Origin: Deltaproteobacteria bacterium
Lineage (GTDB): Bacteria > Desulfobacterota > DSM-4660 > Desulfatiglandales > Desulfatiglandaceae
Direction: 5' to 3'
Assembly (NCBI GenBank): GCA_003646995.1
Contig: QMLZ01000015.1
Coordinates: 1-26,980 of the forward strand
DNA length: 26,980 nt
Within the stretch, counting starts at the first letter, position 1, and each line of letters starts with the position of its first letter. A program made the translations under genes and the position numbers. Below the pieces are notes generated by a model. The model was not told where the DNA came from, made no database searches, and worked only from the letters and a program-made list of their open reading frames with translations. This document shows, in pieces, positions 7,854 to 15,431 of the stretch.

Positions 7854-8072
7854 AATCGCCAGGAAGATAGCATTTAGGGTAGGCTTGTGGACCTAGGCGT
7901 TGGGGCTCGGGGATTCCTCAAGGTTGCACTGTTTTTTGTCATCGGCTTTCGCTTTCTGCATTGCCCATCAGATTAGTTCAACCAAATCTGTTCAAGTAGT
8001 CTTTCAGGCCACCAAAACACCCTGGCGTCAACTTTTGGGAACCTCAGAGTTAAGTCTTCGGGGGGCCGGTAA
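7854..8072 (+). other. Spacer between TAXI receptor gene and TRAP permease gene
   Basis: The whole gap between the two genes is 272 bases (7801-8072), with the hairpin at its left end. The rest holds no clear promoter. A 29-codon frame from GTG 7887 to TAG 7976 encodes a hydrophobic stretch (FLKVALFFVIGFRFL) but has no good RBS and is not called as a gene. The permease start at 8073 is preceded only by a G-run, so its translation signal is weak. Confidence 0.4.
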
Positions 8073-10163
8073 ATGAGTACAGAGAAATTGGAAGAAGAGC
8101 CCATTGACGAGGGACTGGAGAAGGCCAGGCGCCTTGCGGAAGAGGAGGCGGGCATATCGCGGAAGCCGGTGGGGCCTTCGCGCTATGTCATACCCGCGAT
8201 CGGTGTAACATGGTGTCTTTTTCAGCTGTCCATTGCTAGTTGGTTGATTATCGATACCGTGCTGATAAGGGCTATCCACCTTGGCTTTGCCTTTTTGATT
8301 GTTTTTCTGAATTACCCCCTGTTCAAGAAAAGGCGGTGGGGTCTGGAGTTTTTATCCGCTAAGAACAGGATCCCGATACCTGATTATTTTGTCGCTGGCA
8401 TTGCTTGCCTGTCGGCAGTGTATATAGCCATAGATTACGCAGGCATAAGCGCAAGATACGGGGCCCCTATCACACGGGACATAGTCATTGGTTTGGCACT
8501 ATTGATACTTCTGCTTGAGGGCTCTAGAAGGGTGATAGGCCCCGCACTGTCAGTGATTGCAATATTTTTCTGCCTTTATGCCTTTCTAGGCCCTTACATG
8601 CCTGATGTCTTGGCGTTTAAGGGGGTGTCCCTAAATAGGTTCGTGGGGCAGATGAGCATGTCTACCGAAGGGATCTACGGGATTCCTCTTGACGTTTCAG
8701 CAACGGTAGTTTTTCTGTTTGTTCTTTTTGGTTCCATGTTAGAGCGGGCCGGGGCAGGAGAATATTTTATAAACCTTGCCTTAAGCCTCCTGGGTGGATT
8801 CAAGGGGGGGCCCGCAAAGGCCGCGGTTTTGGGCAGTGGGCTCACGGGGCTGGTAAATGGCTCTAGCATTGCAAACATCGTTACCACTGGCACTTTTACC
8901 ATCCCTTTGATGAAGCGGGTGGGATACCCTCCCAAAAAGGCCGCCGCGGTGGAAGTTGCAGCTAGTACCGATGGTCAGATAGCACCTCCCATAATGGGCG
9001 CAGCTGCATTCATTATTGCAGAGTATGTCAACGTGCCATACATTGAAGTTATCAAGGCGGCTGCTGTACCCGCCTTTGCTTCTTATGCTGCGCTTCTATA
9101 TATCACCCACATCGAAGCCTCAAAACTGGGGCTTAAGGGTATCCCCCGGAGCGAGCTGCCCCCATTTTTTAGAACTTTCCTAAGCGGTCTCCATTATCTC
9201 ATACCCCTGTTCGGGTTATTATACGAGCTGATAATACTCAGGCACTCTCCTGAATTGGCCGCATTTCATGCAGTATGGATTTTGGCGGTTGTCATGCTCC
9301 TGCAAAGGCCGCTTAAGGCGGTTTTTCGCAAGGAGCCTTTAGCTCCTGCCCTCAAAAAGGGGATTGCAGATATCATTACAGGTATGGCCAATGGTGCGCG
9401 CAATATGTGTGCGGTGGCCATGGCAACGGCAGCAGCCGGGATTATAGTCGGAGTAGTGGCAATGGGCCTAGGCCAGCTTATCACTGAGATTGTGGGCACC
9501 CTTGCAGGGGAAAATGTGTATTTGTTGCTGATAATCACTGCCTTTGCCAGCCTTATAATTGGAATGGGTCTTCCAACTACGGCCACCTATATTGTTATGG
9601 CGTCTCTCACCGCGCCCCTCATAGTGGAGCTGGGTGGAGAGATGGGATTTGTGGTCCCCCTAATGGCCGCACACCTGTTTTGCTTTTTCTTTGGGATTCT
9701 GGCAGATGACACTCCACCTGTAGGACTGGCTGCTTATGCTGCTGCGGCAATTGCAAAGTCACCGCCTATCCCTACGGGATTGCAAGGGTTCATGTATGAC
9801 ATCCGGACAGCCATCCTGCCATTCATGTTTATCTTTAATGCGGATCTTATCCTTCACAATATCAACAGCTGGTCAGTGGCGTTTCTAATATTTGCGATGG
9901 CCTGCATTGGCAACTTTGCCTTTGCTTCAGCTACCCAGGGGTGGTTCGTAGCACGCAACCGGTTCTACGAGATTCCATTGCTTTTGGCTGTTACCTTTAT
10001 TCTCATGCGTCCTGACGCAGTTGCCCGTTACCTAGGAGTGGCTCATGGACAGCGGTACTGGATATATTTGATAGGACTAGGTATTTTTGCTCTTGTTTAT
10101 ATCATGCAGAGACCTCGGAGTCCTGTTAGAGAAAAATTGCAACAAGCGCCCAGTACCGGATAA
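8073..10163 (+). CDS. Fused TRAP transporter permease (DctQ-DctM type, 4TM/12TM)
   Basis: Inner-membrane permease of the TRAP system, with the small (DctQ-like) and large (DctM-like) subunits in one 696-residue chain, the usual form for TAXI-TRAP systems. An acidic cytoplasmic N-terminus (about residues 1-40) is followed by many hydrophobic segments. DctM hallmarks are visible: GSGLTGLVNGSSIANIVTTG and STDGQIAPPIMGAAAFI (about residues 252-315), and the repeated-half counterpart GMGLPTTATYIVMAS (about 495-510) followed by DDTPPVGLAAYAAAAIA. It works with the receptor encoded upstream. The following DUF1566 and Usp genes are closely spaced and probably co-transcribed. Confidence 0.94.
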   Translation: MSTEKLEEEPIDEGLEKARRLAEEEAGISRKPVGPSRYVIPAIGVTWCLFQLSIASWLIIDTVLIRAIHLGFAFLIVFLNYPLFKKRRWGLEFLSAKNRIPIPDYFVAGIACLSAVYIAIDYAGISARYGAPITRDIVIGLALLILLLEGSRRVIGPALSVIAIFFCLYAFLGPYMPDVLAFKGVSLNRFVGQMSMSTEGIYGIPLDVSATVVFLFVLFGSMLERAGAGEYFINLALSLLGGFKGGPAKAAVLGSGLTGLVNGSSIANIVTTGTFTIPLMKRVGYPPKKAAAVEVAASTDGQIAPPIMGAAAFIIAEYVNVPYIEVIKAAAVPAFASYAALLYITHIEASKLGLKGIPRSELPPFFRTFLSGLHYLIPLFGLLYELIILRHSPELAAFHAVWILAVVMLLQRPLKAVFRKEPLAPALKKGIADIITGMANGARNMCAVAMATAAAGIIVGVVAMGLGQLITEIVGTLAGENVYLLLIITAFASLIIGMGLPTTATYIVMASLTAPLIVELGGEMGFVVPLMAAHLFCFFFGILADDTPPVGLAAYAAAAIAKSPPIPTGLQGFMYDIRTAILPFMFIFNADLILHNINSWSVAFLIFAMACIGNFAFASATQGWFVARNRFYEIPLLLAVTFILMRPDAVARYLGVAHGQRYWIYLIGLGIFALVYIMQRPRSPVREKLQQAPSTG

Positions 10164-10189
10164 ACTTCAAAGGGGGGAAGGAGGAGGCT

Positions 10190-10705
10190 ATGGGTCTTAC
10201 AAGGCTAATGATAGCGTTTATGCTGACCTTGGTACTGATCGTAGTGCCTGCTGGCCTCGGGGCGCAGGAAAGGTTTATAGACAACGGTGACGGTACGGTT
10301 ACTGACACTGTGCTCAGGGTAATGTGGAGCCAGACAGACAACCAAGGTGACATCGATTGGAAAGGAGCCCAACGCTGGGCTAGGTATACTTTTCCCCTTC
10401 TTGTGCCCCCAGAGAAGAGAGGTGGCTGGAGGCTGCCCACCTTGGAAGAGCTGAAGAGTCTTTATGTGCGTGATAAGAAGTTCAAGGGTTACGAGTCAGA
10501 ATGCGGACTAAGGGTGAAAATAGCACCCCCCATCAGAATCAGCTGTGGATGGGTGTGGTCATCGGAGCGAAGGTCCATAACCGCCAGGGTGTTCAACTTT
10601 CAACGGGGATATACATACACAGATCGAATGGTACACAAACGAGGTTATCGTGCCTTGGCAGTAAGATCCCTTGAGAAAGGGAGTAAGCAGGAGAAAGGGT
10701 CATGA
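10190..10705 (+). CDS. Secreted DUF1566 (Lcl C-terminal-like) protein
   Basis: The 171-residue protein has a signal peptide (about residues 1-25, probable cut GLGA|Q) and one DUF1566 domain. Domain signs are FIDNGDGTVTDTVLRVMWSQ at the start, GGWRLPTLEELKSLY in the middle and WVWSSER ... HKRGYRALAVRS at the end, with two cysteines (in SECGL and ISCGW) that could form a disulfide. DUF1566 belongs to the C-type-lectin/sulfatase-modifying-like group and is common in exported deltaproteobacterial proteins; its role is unknown. The RBS is GGAAGGAGG. Its stop overlaps the start of the next gene (ATGA), so it is translationally coupled to the stress-protein gene. An accessory role for the TRAP system is inference from position only. 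Confidence 0.85.
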   Translation: MGLTRLMIAFMLTLVLIVVPAGLGAQERFIDNGDGTVTDTVLRVMWSQTDNQGDIDWKGAQRWARYTFPLLVPPEKRGGWRLPTLEELKSLYVRDKKFKGYESECGLRVKIAPPIRISCGWVWSSERRSITARVFNFQRGYTYTDRMVHKRGYRALAVRSLEKGSKQEKGS

Positions 10706-11157
10706 AAAAAGTACAGAGAATCATGGCGGCAATCGCCTTTTCCAAGTATTCAAGGGGTATTTTAGAGTTCGCGGCCCAATTTGCCCAGCGCCTTGACTGT
10801 GAGCTAGTGGTTGTAAACGTGATCAATATAAGGGATATGCAGGCAATAAGCAGCATAGAATCAATGGGCTATAAAGTTGACCCCCAGGACTATGTGAGAG
10901 GCGTGGAGCAGGAGCGGCGCCAGGAACTCGAGCAGATGCTGGAACACATCAGTATCAATAGGGAGAGGATCAAGGTAGTATTCCACGTGGGCCATCCCTT
11001 TGAAATGTTACTGCGGGCAATAAGCGAGGAGAAGATAGATATGGTGGTGATGGGGCCCAAGGGCCGGACCGATCTCAAGCATGTGCTGGTGGGGTCAGTG
11101 GCTGAAAGGATGTTTAGGCACTGCCCTGTACCATTGTTATCGTATAGGATGAAGTAG
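10702..11157 (+). CDS. Universal stress protein (UspA family)
   Basis: A 151-residue single-domain Usp with a Rossmann-like alpha/beta fold. The nucleotide-binding motif G-x2-G-x9-G-S is complete in MGPKGRTDLKHVLVGSVAERM, ending with CPVPLL, so an ATP-binding subclass is likely. Cytoplasmic. Stand-alone Usp genes are often found at the end of TRAP operons, where they may sense energy state or modulate transport (known in a few TRAP systems such as TeaD in Halomonas; inferred here). It overlaps the DUF1566 gene by four bases. Confidence 0.92.
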   Translation: MKKVQRIMAAIAFSKYSRGILEFAAQFAQRLDCELVVVNVINIRDMQAISSIESMGYKVDPQDYVRGVEQERRQELEQMLEHISINRERIKVVFHVGHPFEMLLRAISEEKIDMVVMGPKGRTDLKHVLVGSVAERMFRHCPVPLLSYRMK

Positions 11158-11161
11158 GAAG

Positions 11162-11197
11162 AGGCCTAAGTTGCAACCTGGGCCTTTGTGTTATTTT
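11162..11197 (+). terminator. Terminator candidate after the TRAP operon
   Basis: AGGCCTA (11162-11168 region) pairs with TGGGCCT (ending 11185), including one G-T pair, and is followed by the T-rich tract TTGTGTTATTTT. The stem is short, so confidence is moderate. Confidence 0.5.
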
Positions 11198-11242
11198 AAA
11201 AAAGCATAGGTTATTTTTCTAGAAAGATGCAGGAGGCACAAG

Positions 11243-12019
11243 GTGGATTTTGAATGCATTATTTACGAAAAGGCACAAGGGATTGCGATCATAAAGCTCA
11301 ACAGACCGCATGTGCTAAACGCAATGAACAGACAACTGTGGTTGGATCTGCAAGCAGCACTGGATGATGCGCGCCAAGACCCAGGGGTAAAGGTTGTGAT
11401 TATTACCGGTGAAGGGAAGGCGTTTTCTTCAGGAGCGGATCTTAAGGAGTCAAAGACAAGAACCTTAGAGGAGTATCGGGATTATCTTAACGGCCTTCAA
11501 GAAGTATCCAGAAAGATTATCAGGTTTGAAAAGCCGACCATCGCTGCCATTAATGGATATGCCCTGGGGTCTGGTTATGAGCTGGCCTTGGCCTGCGACA
11601 TCCGTATCGCGGCAGAGGATGCTCAAATCGGCTCCCCTGAGGCGAAGGTGACCTCTTCCGTTACCGGGGGGGCCATGAGGCTGATTCAAGATCTTGTTGG
11701 TCCGGGCAAGGCAAGGGAGCTTCTTTTTACAGCAGAGTATATCAGCGGAAGGGAGGCGGAGCGCATTGGGCTTGTCAACAAGGCCGTGCCTTTAGACCAG
11801 CTTATGGAGGAGGCTAGAGGCATAGCAGCAAGGATAGCAAAAAACTCGTCTTTTTCCATCAAGATGATTAAGCGAGGGCTGCTTATGGCAACAGATGGCG
11901 TCAGCCTAGAAGCCCTTATGGACTATGAGGTAGAGGCCTGTTTGGCGTGCGTCTCTACAAAGGAACGGCAGGAATCCCTTGAGAAATTCGAAAACAGAAA
12001 GAGAGGCCAAGCGGATTAA
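11243..12019 (+). CDS. Enoyl-CoA hydratase/isomerase (crotonase) family protein
   Basis: The 258-residue protein is a crotonase-fold enzyme acting on acyl-CoA thioesters, most simply enoyl-CoA hydration. The oxyanion-hole regions are FSSGADLKES and GYALGSGYELALACDIRIA. Both glutamates used by true hydratases appear to be present, in SPEAKV and in ARELLFTAEYISG; the second block leads into EAERIGLVNKAVP. The start is GTG at 11243 with a perfect AGGAGG six bases upstream. It stands alone between the TRAP operon and a convergent gene, with no other beta-oxidation gene in view, so the substrate is open. A role in fatty or aromatic acid degradation is plausible for this kind of organism but is inference. 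Confidence 0.92.
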   Translation: MDFECIIYEKAQGIAIIKLNRPHVLNAMNRQLWLDLQAALDDARQDPGVKVVIITGEGKAFSSGADLKESKTRTLEEYRDYLNGLQEVSRKIIRFEKPTIAAINGYALGSGYELALACDIRIAAEDAQIGSPEAKVTSSVTGGAMRLIQDLVGPGKARELLFTAEYISGREAERIGLVNKAVPLDQLMEEARGIAARIAKNSSFSIKMIKRGLLMATDGVSLEALMDYEVEACLACVSTKERQESLEKFENRKRGQAD

Positions 12020-12036
12020 GGTTAGTGAACTTTCAA

Positions 12037-12957
12037 TTATCGTTTTTCAATATAATAACTTTCTATCCTTGTAAGCTTATCCAGGTAATCTGACTGGAAT
12101 TCCAAGTCATGGTAATGGGAAATCTCATTTTTTAAAGAGATGACTAAAGGGTAGATGTCTATACCATAGTTGTTGAGGCCGCGGATGTCCGCCTCGTACA
12201 CAACGAGAATGCAGTAATATGTTACAAGGAGTCGGGCGAGATTTGGCCGCCGATACAGACAAGCCCTTCCACCAATGGTGTTTATCAAAAATCCCGCATA
12301 CTTGTAAACAACCTCAAAAGAAGGACGGAGGCCAAGGCCGTCCGGGCACCTATTGCCGGCCATAAGCCATCTATAAAAGATTTCGAGGTTTATCTCCAAT
12401 GAGTCTTTTTCGTTTGTGAGGATCTCTTTCACCAGCCTGATGTCCTTGAGTCCCAGAGTCCTATAAAGATGATAGATATTTCTTGTCAAGATCCGTGGAT
12501 CAATGCCCTCTCCTGCCGGAATTGGGGGATGGGCTGATAACCTCTTAACCATATCCTTTACATGATTCAAAACCGGCTCGCCCAGATCTAGGTGTTGCAC
12601 ATATGGTTTGGTGTCCAAATAAGCAAAAAAGTCCTTTACGTCATTTTCAAGCTGGGTGCAATAGTCTACATTTTTCTTTTTTTGTGAGGAGAGCGAGCCC
12701 GGCTGTGGAGATCCTGGGGTTGATGACATACCTTCCATTTGCCCGGGGGTAGCCTTAGGCATCCCCTCCTGGGAGGTAGTCTCAGATAATGATTTCTCCG
12801 CAGTGCTGCCTTGTGTGGCTTGTCTTTCTGTAGACTGGGTCTTGGAAACGGCGTGGTTATGTGCGAGCTCCTTTTTCAATACGTATCCCAGCAGTACCGC
12901 GAGCAAGACAAGGATTATCACCCACCAGAATACGCGTTTTTTCTTGTGTTTTCCCAT
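12037..12957 (-). CDS. Membrane-anchored hypothetical protein
   Basis: Not assigned to a named family. The 306 residues show a basic N-terminus (GKHKKKR), one transmembrane segment (about 9-27, FWWVIILVLLAVLLGYVL), a Ser/Thr/Gln/Pro-rich linker of about 60 residues, then a mainly helical domain (about 95-306) beginning DYCTQLENDVKDFFAYLD. The short basic N-terminus suggests that the large domain faces the periplasm. It starts 28 bases after the end of the fumarase beta gene, with GGGAGA just before its ATG, so it is probably the third gene of the fumarase transcript, although nothing in it suggests a metabolic link. It converges with the enoyl-CoA hydratase gene, 17 bases apart. Confidence 0.8.
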   Translation of the reverse strand: MGKHKKKRVFWWVIILVLLAVLLGYVLKKELAHNHAVSKTQSTERQATQGSTAEKSLSETTSQEGMPKATPGQMEGMSSTPGSPQPGSLSSQKKKNVDYCTQLENDVKDFFAYLDTKPYVQHLDLGEPVLNHVKDMVKRLSAHPPIPAGEGIDPRILTRNIYHLYRTLGLKDIRLVKEILTNEKDSLEINLEIFYRWLMAGNRCPDGLGLRPSFEVVYKYAGFLINTIGGRACLYRRPNLARLLVTYYCILVVYEADIRGLNNYGIDIYPLVISLKNEISHYHDLEFQSDYLDKLTRIESYYIEKR

Positions 12958-12985
12958 AGCTCTCCCGCAATAAAATTCTGTGGTT

Positions 12986-13549
12986 TCAAATTATTTGATA
13001 CCTCTTTTTCCCCTCCTCATAAAGGTCATTTCCAGTGGTGTCATTTACTACTATTGCTGGAAGTCGCTCCACATAGAGACGGCGAATGGCCTCTGGGCCC
13101 AGATCCTCATATGCGACAATTTCTGCCTTTTTTATGACAGTGGACATAAGGGCACCAGCCCCTCCGATGGCGGCCATATAAATGGCCTTGTACCTTACCA
13201 TCGCTTCCCGTACTTCCTGAGATCTTTTCCCTTTGCCGATCATTCCCTTTAGGCCCTTTTCCAGTAACTTTGGCGTATATGGGTCCATTCGATAGCTGGT
13301 GGTAGGGCCTGCCGCACCAATCACCCTTCCAGGGGGCGCTGGGGAGGGCCCCACATAGTATATGATTTGACCCTCCAGGGGAAAAGGAAGTTCTCGACCC
13401 TTTTCTATGAGCTCTGCAAGCCGTTTGTGAGCAGCATCCCTTGCCGTATAAATGACCCCTGTTATAAGGACACGATCACCAGCCCTGAGCCTTTCCACTT
13501 CAGAAGTGGCTAGAGGTGTACCAAGTTCTATGAGTTCACTTGATGACAT
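12986..13549 (-). CDS. Fumarate hydratase class I, beta subunit
   Basis: Beta chain (corresponding to the C-terminal domain of single-chain class I fumarase) of the heterodimeric [4Fe-4S] fumarase, which interconverts fumarate and malate. The 187-residue length is typical. Family blocks are GDRVLITGVIYTARDAAHKRL, YYVGPSPAPPGRVIGAAGPTTSYRMDPYTPKLL, MIGKGKRS and AIGGAGALMSTVIKKAEIVAYEDLGPEAIRRLYVE. It starts 12 bases after the alpha-subunit stop. The paralogous L-tartrate dehydratase cannot be excluded by eye, but fumarase is far commoner in this context. Confidence 0.92.
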   Translation of the reverse strand: MSSSELIELGTPLATSEVERLRAGDRVLITGVIYTARDAAHKRLAELIEKGRELPFPLEGQIIYYVGPSPAPPGRVIGAAGPTTSYRMDPYTPKLLEKGLKGMIGKGKRSQEVREAMVRYKAIYMAAIGGAGALMSTVIKKAEIVAYEDLGPEAIRRLYVERLPAIVVNDTTGNDLYEEGKKRYQII

Positions 13550-13561
13550 ACTAGTATCCCC

Positions 13562-14401
13562 TCACAATACAATTTCTCTATGGCGATTGGCGTGGCATTG
13601 AATGTTGATTGCAACGGGTAGACTGGCTATGTGGCATGGCATCATTTTTATTTGCACTGCAAGGCAGGTTACTCTCCCTCCCAGGCCTTGAGGTCCTATT
13701 CCGGACTTATTTATTTCCTCCAGCAGTTCCTCTTCCATGGCTCGTAGCTCTGGGTCCGGATTGGGTTCTAAAACCGGCCTCAAAAGTGCCTTTTTAGCCA
13801 ATAGGGCACATTGTTCAAAGTTGCCGCCTATTCCGAGGCCAACTACAATAGGGGGACACGGATTTGGGCCCGCCTTGACCACTGTATCCAGCACCCGTTC
13901 CTTTATCCCATCCCATCCTGCTGAAGGAGGTAGCATATAAAGGGCACTCATGTTTTCGCTTCCTCCTCCCTTTGGTACTACCCACAGCCTAAGCTGGTCC
14001 CCCGGTACGATGTCCAGATGAACAATGATAGGTGTGTTGTCACCAGTGTTTTTTCTGGTAAATGGGTGGCAAATGGACTTGCGCAAGTAACCTTCCTTGT
14101 ACCCCCGGCGAATGCCTTCTTCAAGGGCCCGGACAAAATCACCCCCTACAATGTGCACCTCCTGGCCTAATTCAGCAAATATCACTGCAACTCCAGTATC
14201 CTGGCATATGGGGATGCCGTTGGCGCGCGCCAGTTCGGCATTTTCAAGTAACCTGTCAAGTATATCCTTTCCAATATCGGATTCCTCCAGCTGGCTTGCT
14301 CGACGCAAGGCCTGTATCATATCCTCTCCCAGTTCCAAATTGGCAGCGATAGCCTCCTGTTTGACCGCCTCTATGATCTTTTTGACAGGGATTTTGCGCA
14401 T
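13562..14401 (-). CDS. Fumarate hydratase class I, alpha subunit
   Basis: Alpha chain of the oxygen-sensitive heterodimeric fumarase. It has 279 residues and the three expected cluster cysteines: C66 (IPICQDTG), C198 (GGNFEQCALLAKKAL) and C246 (GRVTCLAVQIK). The KNTGDNTPIIVHLD block and GGGSENMSALYMLPPSAGWDGIKE are also typical. It starts at ATG 14401 with GGAGA eight bases upstream, and a well-spaced promoter lies about 100 bases further upstream. Together with the beta subunit it would serve a complete or split citric acid cycle. Confidence 0.93.
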   Translation of the reverse strand: MRKIPVKKIIEAVKQEAIAANLELGEDMIQALRRASQLEESDIGKDILDRLLENAELARANGIPICQDTGVAVIFAELGQEVHIVGGDFVRALEEGIRRGYKEGYLRKSICHPFTRKNTGDNTPIIVHLDIVPGDQLRLWVVPKGGGSENMSALYMLPPSAGWDGIKERVLDTVVKAGPNPCPPIVVGLGIGGNFEQCALLAKKALLRPVLEPNPDPELRAMEEELLEEINKSGIGPQGLGGRVTCLAVQIKMMPCHIASLPVAINIQCHANRHREIVL

Positions 14402-14497
14402 AGGATCTGTCTCCGTAATTGACTTCCTGGAAGACCGGCATTAGAAATACCTGGGTGCGTGCAACCAATATATTTGTTAAATTGCATGAATTTAGTT

Positions 14498-14526
14498 TTT
14501 ATACAGCAGAATTTCGGCATTGGCAA
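14498..14526 (-). promoter_or_regulatory. Promoter candidate for the fumarase operon
   Basis: On the minus strand TTGCCA (14526-14521), exactly 17 bases, then TATAAA (14503-14498). The spacing is ideal for a sigma70-type promoter and transcription would begin near 14491, about 90 bases ahead of the alpha-subunit ATG. Confidence 0.6.
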
Positions 14527-14536
14527 TGAAAAGGTA

Positions 14537-14549
14537 TTTGACTGTCAAA
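14537..14549. promoter_or_regulatory. Palindrome in the fumarase/surE divergent region
   Basis: TTTGAC-T-GTCAAA is a perfect 13-base inverted repeat lying between the predicted fumarase promoter and the surE start. Size and position suit a small dimeric regulator, but no regulator is identified and it could be chance. Confidence 0.25.
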
Positions 14550-14589
14550 GTACAATTCCTTCACATAAGAAGTGCAGAGGCAAAAGACG

Positions 14590-15390
14590 ATGAGAATACT
14601 ACTGACCAACGATGATGGTATTTACGCTGAGGGCTTGTTAGCCCTCTACGAGGTCTTTTCAAGTGATTTCGATGTCCAGATTGTGGCACCTGTTACAGAA
14701 ATGAGTGCGGTTGGGCATGCCATCACTTTGGCCTCCCCTTTGCGGGTTCAACATGTCACAAGAAACCAGCGCTTTTATGGTTATGCCATCACCGGCACTC
14801 CTGCTGATTGTGTGAAGATAGCCATAAAGGAGCTGATGAAGGAGCCCCCTGATGTGGTCGTCTCTGGCATAAATCCGGGCCGCAACGTTGGCATGGATAT
14901 CCTTTACTCGGGAACTGTCTCTGCTGCCACTGAGGCGGCGTTTCTAGGCTTCAGGGCCATAGCCGTATCAATTGATACTCGAAAGGACCCAGATTACGGT
15001 TTTGCCGCCAAAATTGCGCGGCACATCGTTGATTTTGTAATGGAGAAGGGCCTTCGGGAGGGAACCGCGCTGAACGTGAATGTCCCTGCATTACCTCCCG
15101 ATCAGGTAAAAGGTGTTGTTTTTACCCGGCAGGGCCTTTCGAGGTTTGAAGAGCGTTTCGAACAAAGGACTGATCCAAGAGGGAATACCTACTATTGGTT
15201 GGCCGGTGAAACCATAGTGGAAAACGGTTCGCCAGATACAGACTATATTGCCCTGAAGAGCGGCATGATTACAATCACCCCTATTCACTATGACTTAACC
15301 TGCGAGGAAGAACTTCGAAGGCTGAAGCAGATTGAGCCGTTGGACATTGAGGATTTGGTCAAGAGGCAGAAGGCATGCAAAAGACAATAG
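14590..15390 (+). CDS. surE: 5'/3'-nucleotidase SurE (survival protein E)
   Basis: Metal-dependent nucleoside-monophosphate phosphatase. With this start it has 266 residues. The metal site is visible as MRILLTNDDG (D8, D9), S39 (EMSAVGHAITLASPL) and N95 (SGINPGRNVGMDILYSGTVSAATEA). TGTPADCV and AVSIDTR are also family blocks. The frame is open to a GTG at 14572, but the ATG at 14590 begins exactly at the conserved N-terminus and has GCAGAGG nine bases upstream. In other bacteria surE often neighbours pcm or lipoprotein genes; here it lies alone, divergent from the fumarase operon and convergent with atoE. Confidence 0.95.
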   Translation: MRILLTNDDGIYAEGLLALYEVFSSDFDVQIVAPVTEMSAVGHAITLASPLRVQHVTRNQRFYGYAITGTPADCVKIAIKELMKEPPDVVVSGINPGRNVGMDILYSGTVSAATEAAFLGFRAIAVSIDTRKDPDYGFAAKIARHIVDFVMEKGLREGTALNVNVPALPPDQVKGVVFTRQGLSRFEERFEQRTDPRGNTYYWLAGETIVENGSPDTDYIALKSGMITITPIHYDLTCEEELRRLKQIEPLDIEDLVKRQKACKRQ

Positions 15391-15393
15391 AGT

Positions 15394-15416
15394 GGGGGCG
15401 CCCATATGACGCCCCC
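15394..15416. terminator. Shared stem-loop between surE and atoE
   Basis: GGGGGCG (15394-15400) pairs perfectly with CGCCCCC (15410-15416) over nine bases, placed between two convergent genes. There is no clean T-tract on either strand, so it may act as a weak bidirectional terminator or a 3'-end stabiliser. Confidence 0.45.
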
Positions 15417-15431
15417 AAGGTCAAGGAGAAC

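Noticed and set aside
7920..7930. AGGTTGCACTG shared with 16861-16871
   Set aside because: An 11-base match in unrelated contexts without flanking similarity is expected by chance in a window of this size.
7887..7976. 29-codon hydrophobic frame (GTG start) between the TAXI gene and TRAP permease
   Set aside because: It has no clear RBS or promoter. The permease already contains the DctQ part, so no missing small subunit needs explaining.
13609..14444. Plus-strand frames opposite the fumarase alpha gene
   Set aside because: They are shadows of the conserved fumarase coding sequence.
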